DNA of 64,000 nucleotides, taken from the NCBI RefSeq assembly GCF_963678635.1, contig NC_087065.1:41915430-41979429 (forward strand), given 5' to 3'. Below the pieces are notes generated by a model that saw only the letters and a list, made by a program, of their open reading frames with translations, did not search any database and was not told the DNA's origin. The DNA is from Symsagittifera roscoffensis. Lineage: Eukaryota > Xenacoelomorpha > Acoela > Convolutidae. Position numbers and translations under genes: made by a program. Below, piece by piece: positions 1 through 11,500 of this stretch (the first letter of the stretch is position 1; each line of letters opens with the position of its first letter).

Positions 1-790
1 TTTTTCTATTGAAAATTCGAAAGTTGAGTTATTTCATAAAAAAAAAAGTCAGTATTTTCTGTTTAGTTTTCTTCATTGACTCTTTTCCAACTATCTGTTG
101 GCTTTGAAACGAATAGAAAATATTCAAACGATTTTTGTTCATCCAAGTTTCAGGCTGTCTCTTTCAATGGTTTATGCTGATCTGATGTAATTGATGTGAT
201 CTTCATCTGGTTAAAGATAGCAAAGATTATCTAATGCAAGTTCGTCGACCGGAAGCTTTGGTTATCTTAGAAGGCGAAGTTTTACTCAGTGCTGGGATTT
301 TTTTAATGCTAATTTTAACAGGTGACTGAATCTAACAGATGACTGATTTGTCAAAATCTCGAAGCTCCGGAGGTGCTTTACACGCTAACTCGCTTTAATT
401 TTGTGCAATGTTTTGATAATTTAACTTCTTTCAGATTTAGTGACTCTCATCAATTAATTCTATCCCTTTGTTTTTAATAGAAAGTAATGTATAAAGGAAG
501 AAACGTGACTTGAAAAGGTTTTTTCTGGCGTTGTTCTATTAACTACCTCAAGTTTTTCCCATTAATAGAATTGCTTTATATGACTAGTTATTTATTATTA
601 CACTTGTGTGAGTGTATACTTTTTTCCGGACTTTAGTTTGAGTTGCCGGACTTGAGTTTAAGTTGGTGCATTTTTTTGCTATAATGCTCGAAAGTTGCTT
701 TTTTGGTCTCGTTGTGCTCATTGTTTGATTTCCAGCTGCATTTTGGCTATCATTTTAATCAAGAGATCCTCTCAATTTTGTATACGTGGT
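1..790. other. AT-rich non-coding stretch, nothing recognised
   Basis: No open frame with family resemblance, no clear splice-bounded exon and no repeat that I could match elsewhere in the window. Base composition is like that of the other intergenic parts. Confidence 0.5.
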
Positions 791-794
791 GCAG

Positions 795-1780
795 TCACGC
801 GACATTGAAGTTGCACTTTTTGTTTACAACGAGTAAATGAACGGATTTGTTTCTTAACGTTTTTGTCGTGTTCTGTGCAATTAATGAAGATATAGGGATG
901 ATAGTTTGACACATGCTAGATGAAACTAATTGGAAGGGTTTTACCGGATTAAAAATTGAGAATTTTTAATTTGAAGGCGTGTAAAATAACCAGTAAATCA
1001 TATCTAGATTCAAAGGTGTTTGTGCTCTCGAAACAGCCTCTAAAACAAAACAAGGAATTTGAATTTCTTGGCTCAAATTGGTTTGTAGGGCAGCTGATGA
1101 TCTTCACTTAGCCTCTAACCCACGGAAAAACGACAGACAAAATATTTGGAAGATTAACTTGGTCCGGCGTCAACAAATGTTTCGATCACCAGCGCAAAAT
1201 TTTAAGAGAAACTTTGCGGTGGTGATCGAAATAAGCCAACAAACGAACAATTTCAGCTGATATTTTGGCGAAATAACATCTTATTCGCAGGGTTCTCATA
1301 AGCAGTTATTTTGTCTCAGACCTTTTCGTATCTTACTCGTCAAAAAATGATCATATCTGTTTTGGCGATTGAGATATGAAAACGAAATATGGACATATAT
1401 TTGAGACAAATTAATTGCTTATGTTCAGTTCGTTTGTCTGTCGTTTTTTCGCGGCTTAGAGACTAATTGAAAATCATCAGCCTAGATACTAATTAAAAAT
1501 CGTTCATTATGAACCAAATTGATCCAATAATTTTAAATTATTTTTTTTGTTTGAGGATGTTTTCAGAGCTAGAGCATCTCTGAAAATAGGTATGATTTAC
1601 TCGCTCTTTTAGGCCTTCAAATTGAAATCTCTCAGTTTTTGATCCGGTTAGATCCTTCCAAATATATTCATCGGGAATGTGTCAAAATCCTATATTTTTA
1701 ATAATTGCAGATAGAACGACATAAACGCAAATTCAATATCCCATGACTGTATTTTAAGTCACTGGAATTTGCATTTTCTA
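795..1780. repeat. Diverged long inverted repeat (foldback element)
   Basis: The sequence at about 795-1142 reappears in reverse complement at about 1434-1780. Anchors in order on the left arm are GTCGTGTTCTGTGCAATTA, TTTGACACA, AATTGGAAGG, TACCGGATTAAAAA, AATTTGAAGGC, AGTAAATCATA and the inner block around GATGATCTTCACTTAG. Each has a counterpart in the right arm in the reversed order. By eye the arms match at perhaps 70-75 percent, with small indels. The roughly 290-bp centre has no coding potential. This is the layout of a decayed foldback DNA transposon or an old inverted duplication. I could not find a target-site duplication. Confidence 0.6.
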
Positions 1781-1989
1781 CAATGAACGCAAGTTACAGT
1801 AGAAAATAGAGCTTGATTTTTATTTCCAAATTGTGTGTTTTAATTTTCAGATTTTTGGTTCAAAAGAGAAAATAGCCAATTATCTTAACAGTTACGAAAG
1901 CAAGTGTCTTGTAATCGTTAACTAGACTTTTTCCGTAAACAACTATTACAAATTTTCAACCTGCTTTATTATTGAATTTAAACAACTTG

Positions 1990-2950
1990 GTCTTCGCACT
2001 TGGTCTAGATGTAACGCCGTCGACTTTGCATTCACAGGTCAGGGGTTTGAATCCCGGATCGTTGGATGCAAATTTTTCAAAATGTGTAAACCACCTTCCC
2101 TTTAGTACGTATATGGCACTCTTGGATACTATATGAGCTGTACCTTTTTCATCAATTTTGTTTGCAGGACTATTTCGGCTGAATTTCAGCTTATTGGCTG
2201 CCGGTTTTATTCCGTCGTCTTATTATTGTTTTCTACAGTTTTATGATATTATTTATGAAATCGATAAGACAGTGGCGGCAATTTTTTGAATGCTCAAGTT
2301 CAACAACATTGATACCTTTACAAAACGGTGCAATAAATTTAACAAAAAAACGTACGATTTTTTTTGAGGTAACATCGGTTGAAGTCCTCTTTCCAAGTGC
2401 TTGAGCGTCGTGAAGTTTAAAACCTTTCCTTTTTTTTTTATCGCCTCTAAGTTAAAAAAAATTCTATTTTTCTCATTTCCCAATTTTTTTTTGATAATCA
2501 AAACATTTTACGATTTTTTTTTCGGATCAATGGTCGTCTACCTAAGTATTATCTCTTTTTTTACCGCTTGGAGGTAGAAAATATTTGGAGGGGAGTTTTC
2601 GCTTCGGCAAGGGGGCCTAAAATTTTTCCAAAAATTTTTTTGATTTAAGATATAAAAAATTTAGGATTTTTTTAGGGTTCTATTTTTTTCGGCTGAACCG
2701 TCGTCTAGCCAAGTATTTTCTCTTAAGTAACCGTAAGTTTGTTTCAATACTAGCTTGACACTGTCATTTGATTTTCTCGTCCTAATGTCTTCCAATTGAA
2801 CTTCACTCGAACAAACGTTTTAAAATTTTGGTTGATGTTTTTATGTCAATTTTTTCGACCGTGTGACCTCATCTTAATTTCTTTTGGCTCTCTTCCGTGC
2901 TGTTTTGTTGTACTGCAAATGGTGCGACGCTCTGATTCGCCTCTCTGTGC
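1990..2950 (+). mobile_element. tRNA-headed modular retroposon copy
   Basis: A polymerase III style head has an A-box-like TGGTCTAGATG near 2000 and a B-box GGTTTGAATCC at 2044-2054. The body contains a block around 2110-2230 (GAGCTGTACC, TTGGCTGCCGGTTTTATT) that is similar to 10960-11090. It ends near 2913-2948 in the conserved tail motif (GCAAATGGTGCGACGCTCTG, then TTCGCCTCT). The same tail closes other copies at 9826-9864, 11670-11705, 34010-34050 and 37268-37305. No protein is encoded, so it would be a non-autonomous retroposon. The length near 950 bp is large for a SINE. The boundaries are approximate. Confidence 0.5.
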
Positions 2951-3189
2951 GTTGGCTCTGGATATGAAAATTTAAATTCTGTCTTGCGTGTTAATGGAAC
3001 CTTTTTACAACGAAGACTTTAGTCAAGGTGTTATGGTATCGTGTAACGGGTTTTTTTTTTATAATGTTGTCTGTTGTCAAGTGTCGACAAATAACGTCCA
3101 CAGTTATCAATTATCATGTGGGCTGGACTATATCGCGCTATGTCACGTGATTGCGTATGTTTGTTTCTTTATTTGTTCATCTTTAATTA

Positions 3190-3472
3190 TTTAATTATCT
3201 GTTCTTCTATTTATTTAATTATGTTTAGTTTGCTTATATTTATTTATAATTTATGTATGTACATATTTATTTTTGTTTATTTTTATCACGTGTTTTGTTT
3301 ATTTATTTAATTATTCTTTCTTTCATTTAGTTTTGCTTTTATTATTTCTGCGTGTGTATTTATTTAATTTATTTATTTTCATTTATTTATATTATGGGTC
3401 TGTTTGTTTGGTTATTTGTTCATATATTTTTTTTCATGTCTATTTAATTATTTGTACATTTCACTTTTGCTT

Positions 3473-3503
<31 letters not shown>

Positions 3504-4142
3504 TGTATTTATTTATGCATTTATTTATTTATTTATGTATTGATTCATTTTTTTTATTGCTTATTTATTTATCAGGTGTGTTTTGTTTATTTGTTGATAT
3601 TTATTTCTATATTTATTTAATTATTCTTTCTTTCATTTAGTTTTGCTTTTATTATTTATGTATGTGTATTTATTTCATTTATTTATTTTCATTTATTCAT
3701 ATTATGGGTCTGTTTGTTTGGTTATTTGTTCATATATATTTTTTCATGTCTATTTAATCATTTGTACATTTCACTTTTGCTTTTATTTATTTATATATTT
3801 ATTTATTTATGTATTTATTTATGTATTTATTTATTTATTTATGTATTGATTTATTTTTTTATTGCTTATTTATTTATCAGGTGTGTTTTGTTTATTTGTT
3901 GATATTTATTTCTATATTTATTTAATTATTCTTTCTTTCATTTAGTTTTGCTTTTATTATTTATGTATGTGTATTTATTTCATTTATTTATTTTCATTTA
4001 TTCATATTATGGGTCTGTTTGTTTGGTTATTTGTTCATATATATTTTTTCATGTTAATTTAATTATTTGTACATTTCAGTTTTGCTTTTATTTATTTATA
4101 TGTTTATTTATTTATGTATTTATTTATGTATTTATTTATTTA
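3190..4142. repeat. TTTA-rich array with a 305-bp repeat unit
   Basis: The stretch is dominated by TTTA microsatellite, but it also has a complex unit repeated in tandem: 3287-3572, 3573-3877 and 3878-4142. The starts of the last two units are 305 bp apart. Each unit carries the same landmarks (GTGTTTTGTTTATTTGTTGA, GGGTCTGTTTGTTTGGTTAT, TTGTACATTTCA). The long open frames here are low-complexity Leu/Phe/Ile/Tyr readings of the repeat and are not genes. Confidence 0.85.
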
Positions 4143-4239
4143 CGATTGGCCGATTGAAACGACAGGAGGCGTTTTGCTACACATACAAACACAATCTTTT
4201 GTATTTTATTATAGCTATAGAAATTGATCTACAATGCGT

Positions 4240-5430
4240 AAGTACGACATTTAGTTCTACGATTGTTATTTCAGGTCCTTTGTCAATATTTCAGGCTCTT
4301 TGTCAATATAGCAAAATTTTGGTGTATATATGTGTTAGTAAGATTTTTAGTTCTACAACGTTTATTCAGGCTCTTTGTCGATATAGCAAAATATTGGTGT
4401 ATACATGTGTTAGTACGATTTTAGCTCTAGAATTGTTATTTCAGGCTCTTCGTCAATATAGCAATATTTTAGCGTATACATGTGTTAGTACCATTTTTAG
4501 TTCTCGAACTGTTATTTTATGATCTATGTCAATATATCAAAATTTTAGTGTATACATGTGTTATTACGATTTTTAGTTCTCGAACTGTTATTTCATGATC
4601 TTTGTCAATATATCAAAATTTTATTGTATACATGTGTTAGTACCATTTTTAGTTCTCGAACTGTTATTCCATGATCTTTGTCAATATAGCAAAATTTTGG
4701 TGTATACATGTGTTAGTACGATTTTTAGCTCTAGAACTGTTATTCCATGATCTTTGTCAATATAGCAAAAATTTGACGTATACATGTGTTAGTACGATTT
4801 TTAGCTCTCGAACTGTTATTTCATGATCTTTGCCAATATAGCAAAATTTTAGTGTATACATGTGTTATTACGATTTTTAGTTCTCGAACTGTTATTTCAT
4901 GATCTTTGTCAATATATCAAAATTTTATTGTATACATGTGTTAGTACCATTTTTAGTTCTCGAACTGTTATTCCATGATCTTTGTCAATATAGCAAAATT
5001 TTGGTGTATACATGTGTTAGTACGATTTTTAGCTCTAGAACTGTTATTCCATGATCTTTGTCAATATAGCAAAAATTTGACGTATACATGTGTTAGTACG
5101 ATTTTTAGCTCTCGAACTGTTATTTCATGATCTTTGCCAATATAGCAAAATTTTGGTGTATACATGTGTTCGTACGATTTTTAGCTCACGAACTGTTATT
5201 TCAGGCTCTTTGTCAATATAGTAAAATTTTGGTGTATACATGTGTTAGTACGATTTTTAGTTCTAGAAGTGTTATTTTATGATCTTCGTTGATATATCAA
5301 AAATTTAACCTATACATGTGTTAGTACGATTTTTAGTTCTAGAACTGTTATTTCAGGCTCTTTCTCGATATAGCAAAATTTTGGTGTATACATGTATTAG
5401 TACGATTTTTTGTTCTAGAACTGTTATTCT
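4240..5430. repeat. 75-bp minisatellite with a 304-bp higher-order unit
   Basis: About fifteen head-to-tail monomers of 73-78 bp each contain TATACATGTGTTAGTACGAT, TTTTAGTTCT, GAACTGTTATTTCATGATCT and GTCAATATAGCAAAATTTT. The monomers vary (TTAGTACG or TTATTACG, TTCTAG or TTCTCG, CAGGC or CATGA). These variants show that a block of four monomers, 4557-4860, is repeated almost exactly as 4861-5164, giving a period of 304 bp. The monomers outside that block are more diverged. Confidence 0.9.
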
Positions 5431-6129
5431 TCAATTATTAGTTGTTCAAGTTGTTTGGTTTTTGCTTCAGTTTCTATGCCTTCGGTGTATTGCGCGTAGC
5501 GCCTATGTTATAAGTCTGAGGTCAAATGGGCACAGAGGCCAAAACTATGAGGCTTTGAGCGGAATGTTGTTTCTTCAGTCCTGACATATGAAATCATAAG
5601 CATCTTCTTAAAAGCATCTTTCCGTTTTTCAAATAATTAGTGGTTCGATTTTTTGGCTTGCTTGTAAATAGCAGCTTCCTATCTGTCCTTATTCTCGAAG
5701 TTGAATTTTAAAAAATTATTCGACGTGCCGGCTTTGTTGCGTTTGATGTTGTTTTCCGAACTCTCTCTTAGCTGTGATCTTTTTAATGCATTCTTTTTTG
5801 CTTCAAAAGTTCATGCAAGGGATTCGATGTGGAACGATCTACAGAGCTTAAGAAAGAAGAATTTTCTAAAATTGAGTGAGAACGGGAGGAAAATATCAGA
5901 GAAAAAAGTATGCGATATTTTTTGAGATGATATGCATCTTAATTTGTTTCTCCCAAAATATTGATGCATATCGGCCTTAGGTTAGGTGGAAAACATATTT
6001 CAGAAGGCTGATTAAGTTTTGAGTTTGTCTGTCAACTAAAAAATACTGCATATCTAGATATTGTTGCTAAAAAATAAACAGCCGAGTTTTTCAGTTCAAT
6101 CTGTCTTGTTGCACGAATTCGTTTTGGAA
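5431..6129 (+). promoter_or_regulatory. Presumed NELFB upstream region, no motif identified
   Basis: This is the interval between the minisatellite and the NELFB initiator ATG. It should hold the core promoter and 5' untranslated region, and perhaps a non-coding first exon. I see no convincing TATA box, initiator or CpG island. A 74-codon frame at 5701-5925 has no recognisable homology and begins without an ATG, so I do not call it a gene. Confidence 0.3.
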
Positions 6130-6242
6130 ATGCCAAGAGGGCTGGAACATATTGGAGTTCCTGGGCCCGACTTCATCACGGAACAACTGTCATGTTGCGA
6201 GGACCCAGAGGAATGGATCAGTCGCTTCCAAAGCGACAACAG
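6130..6242 (+). CDS. NELFB: NELFB coding exon 1
   Basis: It starts at ATG 6130 and ends in AAC AG before GTCATA. The split codon AG/T restores a serine in FQSDNS-VLLPSL, which matches FQTENG-VLLPSL of human NELF-B. A second GT lies 27 bp downstream (AAG/GTCGCA), but using it would break this alignment. Confidence 0.9.
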
Positions 6243-8330
6243 GTCATATCAGAATAAGAAGGTCGCAATATTTTGCGCGTGTTAAGCAATTATTTTAAAC
6301 GAGAGTACGATAAGACATAAAAGAGTTTGTTTTGAAATGGCTCAATTAATAGTTTTTAATGATCATAATCCATACCATCTCGATAGTTGTTTGAGCATGG
6401 TTTTTTTTCTCGGAGAGAAGAAAATCGTGTACCACTTATTCTGATATAAAAACCGGAAACAGTGTCCTCTTACCTTCTCTGAGACCAGCACTGCCCTTGA
6501 TAGATTTGCACGACATACCGAGACGCGAGTTTCACAGTTCCCTAATTGAAGTTCTCAAGGAGCAGTTCAGAAAGTGTCTAGATGACGTTGGCAAAAATAC
6601 GTCTCCCAAAAAAGAAGCCGGTGAATCCAGTGGCGAAAAGTCGGAACCGACACTAGGAAATAACCCAGTTATTCTGTCACTTGTCGAGAAAAATTTTGTT
6701 TTGATTGATTTTGAGCCTTTGCAAGATATTTTATTCGATGCTCTGTCACGTCTTCCCGAAATTCCAGAGAATATCTTGACAAAAATTGAGAAAAATAAAT
6801 TAATTTACAGGCACAAGTTGTGTGCTTTGAGTGTGAAGCGTCAAATTTGGCAGAAAAATCAGAATTTGTTTGGTGAAGAAATATCGCCCTTGTTGAGCGA
6901 GTACATCAAAAGTAAAGAAGCAGTTATGTACAGTACGAGTGAACAGAACTCGTTTATGACGTCAGCACCGAAATTGAGAAGACAGGGATCAGTCGTGAAA
7001 AGGTAGAGGCTATAGAGTGCTATAGTAGGCCCCATCAAAACACTTACATCGCATTTCAGATTTTCATCAGCTGAAGCAAGAATTTCAAAAATAATGGGCA
7101 ATATTTTTCATTGTGGCCCTCAAAGGAAAAAACGTTTGCCCAAGTTTTGAGCATTTTTGGATAGAGTTCGATGCGCGTCATCAACTGAGCTGCAAAGCTA
7201 AGCTTGGTTTGATCCTCGACCAGCAGAGTCGTATTATTAAGCGCCAATGAACAAAGTGAAGGCGCCTCTTTGTCTTTTTTTCAGGTTCTCAAATAAGATT
7301 TTTCACGATTTGAATTTCATTTTTTTTTGAAGTTTTTCAAATCCATTGCCAAAAAGAAAGCAAATAACGCTTTCTAGTAACAAGAGATAACGCTTTCTAG
7401 TAACAAGAGTGCAAGTAGCCCGAAAAAACTTCGAATTTTAGTTTTAAAAATGGATTCAAGTTTTTACAATTCCCAGCTGTTTGAAAAATTCACCCCTTGA
7501 GCCAGCTTCTTAAATTGGATATGACGTTTTTTGTGATTTTTTCAAAAAAGTTTTTCTCAAAATTAAATTAAATTTTTTCTTCTAAGTTTGAAATTCCTAA
7601 CCTGAAGTTGGGGGTCTGTCAGAGTAATCTCAGGGGTTTCAAATTCGGCCTCTTTTTAAGAATGCCCAAATTATTTTTGTTTAAGAGATAAGACAATTTT
7701 TTTTTTTGGAAATTTTCAGAAAACTGAAATTACAAAATAATTCGTGAAAGTGAAATTCCCAACCCTGTAGTTGTGTACTTTCAAAGATTGCGAAAATTGC
7801 CATCAAAAAAGACTTAAGTGAAGTTTCTCAAAATCTGAGTTTCCCAACGTTGTACTTGGGTACTGTAAGGGTACTCTCAGGAGTTGCAAATCTTGCGTCC
7901 AAATGCGGCTGCTCAATTGCTTTCAGTTTCTCAGATCTGAGGTTTCCTAATTCATTATAAACTTAGATATTAAAAAAATGTCATAAATGTTAATTGTTTT
8001 TCAAAATTTGAATTTAAAAATCGAATGAAAAATTTTACAAAATTTGAAGTTACTCTCAGGAGTTGCAAATCTTGCGTCCAAATGCGACTGCTCAATTACT
8101 TTCAGTTTCCCAGATGTGACGTTTCTTAGTTCATTTTAAATTTTACGAAGAACTTTTATAAAACTTAACAAAATTTTATGGTTCTTCAAAATTTGTATAA
8201 AAAACTTGAATAAAAAACTTTATTGAATATAAAACTTGAATACAAAATTTTTAATTACGAACCCTGTAATTGGATGCTGTCAGAGTACACTCAAAGAATA
8301 GTGTTTTGACTTGTTAAAAAAAACACTCTA

Positions 8331-8384
<54 letters not shown>

Positions 8385-8426
8385 CTAATCATAATAATAA
8401 TAATAATAATCATAATAATAATCATA

Positions 8427-8457
<31 letters not shown>

Positions 8458-8462
8458 TCATC

Positions 8463-8500
<38 letters not shown>

Positions 8501-8504
8501 AATC

Positions 8505-8551
<47 letters not shown>

Positions 8552-11500
8552 CATAATAATAATAATAATAATAATAATCATAATCATAATCATAATAATA
8601 ATCATAATCATAATAATAATAATAATAATCATCATAATAATCATCATAATAATCATCATAATAATCATAATAATCATAATAATCATAATAATCATAATAA
8701 TAATAATAATAATAATAATAATAGTAATAATAGTAATAATAGTAATAATAGTAATCATAGTAATCATAATCATAGTAATCATAATCATAATCATAATCAT
8801 AATAATAGTAATCATAATAATAATAATGCACAATATAGTCTTTTCATTTTCAATCAATTGTACTACTCTTAAGATAGTTTTGTAATTACATTACTCTGCC
8901 AAATAAAATGCTATTCAAAGATGCAGATTTCGCACTTCTTTTGCCAAAAAATTTGACTTTTGAAGCAAATTATAATAAATGTGAGAAGTATAAGCAAAAG
9001 CGATCCAGCTATTGAAATTGAACCTACCAGCTATTGTAATATATCACCGTCAATTATTTACCGCTTTTACTAAAAGGTTAGCGATACTGATGTGGAGATT
9101 TTGAATACTTTGTTTTTTGGAAAACAGAAAGTGATGCTTGTTTTCCAGGGGCCTACTTTAGTAATCTGTGGTCAAACAGGTTAACTGAGTTCATTGGTGA
9201 TAACATTCATCTGTATGACGTCATATTGCAGTTTTTGAGGACTTTGTTCGTGAAGACGCAGAATGTACACTACTGTACTTTGAGGACGGAGTTGCTGATG
9301 AAGTTTCATGACGAAGAGAAGAAACTAATTACCAATGTGGACCCTTGCTACAGGTACGGTATTTTCAACCACAACATTTCTCTGAGAAAATAGTGCTGAT
9401 TGGTTGAAGTTTTAATTCTATGATATACCAGTGCTACGGCGTAAAAAATTTCAGATATTCTTTCTGCAGAAATGTTTCGGTGGTAGGCCAACAAGCGGAA
9501 GGGCCAACAAACTGAAAATAGGATTACCATACTAACAAGCCGAAAATAATATTGTTGTGCAACATAGCAACAGATTGTCATTGTTGTAATGCAATTGTTA
9601 CCTAATTCCGATGTAATTTACGTAATTCCTATGCAATTTCGGCTTCAAGATATGGCGGTTTGTTGATTATCCGTCAATGTTTCATTCGATTGGTTTGAGT
9701 TTGTCAACAGCTTTTATGAATCACAAGGGTTATGGAATGGCTAGATTGTACCTGTTTGTGTTTTTTTTGAAAAAATTTTCTTACAGTAAATTTTTGTTTT
9801 CTGTATTTCTGACACACGTTTTTATATCGCAAGTGGTGCCAAGCTCTGCTTTGCCTCTGTGTAAAAGATTATGCAACAATATTTCTAATAAAATAGCACA
9901 TCATTTTAATAATCGTTTTGCTTAGGTTTCTATCTAATTCAGTGCTATGGAAATCAATCATCTAATGGGTTGTCTTCTATTTTGACGATGAGCGGGGTAA
10001 TTTGGTGTAGATGCTTGAAAATGATGCTATTGAGTGGAAGGCTTTAGTTTCAGTCCATGTGTCGCCAGTTTTTTTTTTTTGGTTTGTAATTGTCAACGAA
10101 CCTAATGAGTCTTCCTTATTTAGGTCGCGTTCTTTTGTGGAAAGAGTCTTCATTGACTCGAACAAACTCTGTGAGCTCTCTGAACTTTTTTAAAACTTTA
10201 CTCAAGTACTTAGTTTTCAATAAAATATGTAGATCGGGCCTTAAGAAAATATCTTTACAATGTCTCGGAAGGTCGGATGTTCGAGGCCCACCATGATCCG
10301 TGCTCGTTGCTTGAGGGTGAAGCAACATTACCCAGCCCAGAAAAATAACAAAAAAAAATTGCATGAAGTTCTTAAACAGGGGAACAACAGCGGTGCGCCG
10401 TGATGAGCTGTACAGCTCTTGTGTTGGTCCTTTCCACCGTGGATATATGGTCTTAATCTTAATCTACAATATCATGGTGGTAAAACGGCAAAAGACTTAA
10501 AGTTTCCTTTGGTTTTTACCCAAGCAAAAGCTTGTTATAATACTTGTTCATTTTTTTCCAGCCTATTTGAGTTCATATTTTAGCGTTCAATTTCAATGTG
10601 TGCTGCTCAGATTCTTTTGTGATTTAATAGCAAGTGATGTATCCGTTTCGAATCCTAAAATCGTCCAACTTTTTCTTCATAATTGATTTTTTTTTGCATT
10701 TTTGTGTACTTGTAATCCGAAATTGTCTAGGATTCGAGTCCAGAATAGACTTTTTTTTCTTCGATAAACTTGCGGTGAAACGTTCATTTTTGAATTATCA
10801 CCACTGATGTTTTCGTCGGACTATCTCTACTAATACATGTGTATGTATAATTATAGAAATTCGATACTTTCACTGATATTATTTTGGCATCTTGGCTGTC
10901 GACTTAAGCTATGTCGGTTTAGTTTCCAAATTGCGTATAACACTTTACATGCACTACATAGACAATACTCGTGGATCATATTTGGGTGGTACATGTAATT
11001 TTTTCCGAGAAGATTTATCGCATAAATTTTAAGTTGACTTTCAGTTTATTGGGTGTCGGCTTTTATTCTGACAGCTTAATTACCTAATTTCTTGTCCTAT
11101 TTTTGACATAGAAAAATATCTGATAATAACTTTTTTAATGCTCAAAGTCAACTCCTCTTTAAAAACTAAAAATTTTAAATGTTTTTCTAGTTCCTATTTC
11201 AATTGTTAATTTGTTTGAAATTGTCTTTGCTAGTTCTCGAGCGTCGTGCTATTTTCTCTTATACTTTTTTTTTATCGCAAGTGATGCACTTGTCTTACTT
11301 TTGAGATCGAAAAGTATCTGATAATATTTTTTTTAATGCTCAAAGTCAACTCCTCTTTAAAAACTAACAATTTTAAACGTTTTTCTAGTTGCCTATTTCA
11401 ATGGTTAATTTGTTTGAAATTGTCTTTGCTACTTCTCGAGCGTCATGCTAATTTTCTCTTATACTTTTTTTTATCGCAAGTGATGCACTTGTCTTATTTT

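Noticed and set aside
3116-4157. Overlapping Leu/Phe/Ile/Tyr-rich frames resembling membrane proteins
   Set aside because: They translate the TTTA array. The same strings recur every 305 bp and in several frames.
4240-5430. CRISPR-like array
   Set aside because: Units are contiguous 75-bp monomers with no unique spacers, in an animal nuclear context with introns.
5701-5925. Small gene upstream of NELFB
   Set aside because: The frame has no ATG start, no recognisable homology and AT-driven composition. It could only be an unrecognised 5' exon.
6061-6129. Upstream extension of NELFB from 6061
   Set aside because: It begins with a non-ATG codon, and the family N-terminus aligns exactly from ATG 6130.
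8291-8857. Long - strand frames of almost pure Ile/Met or Tyr/Asp
   Set aside because: They are readings of the AAT microsatellite in different phases and have no protein character.
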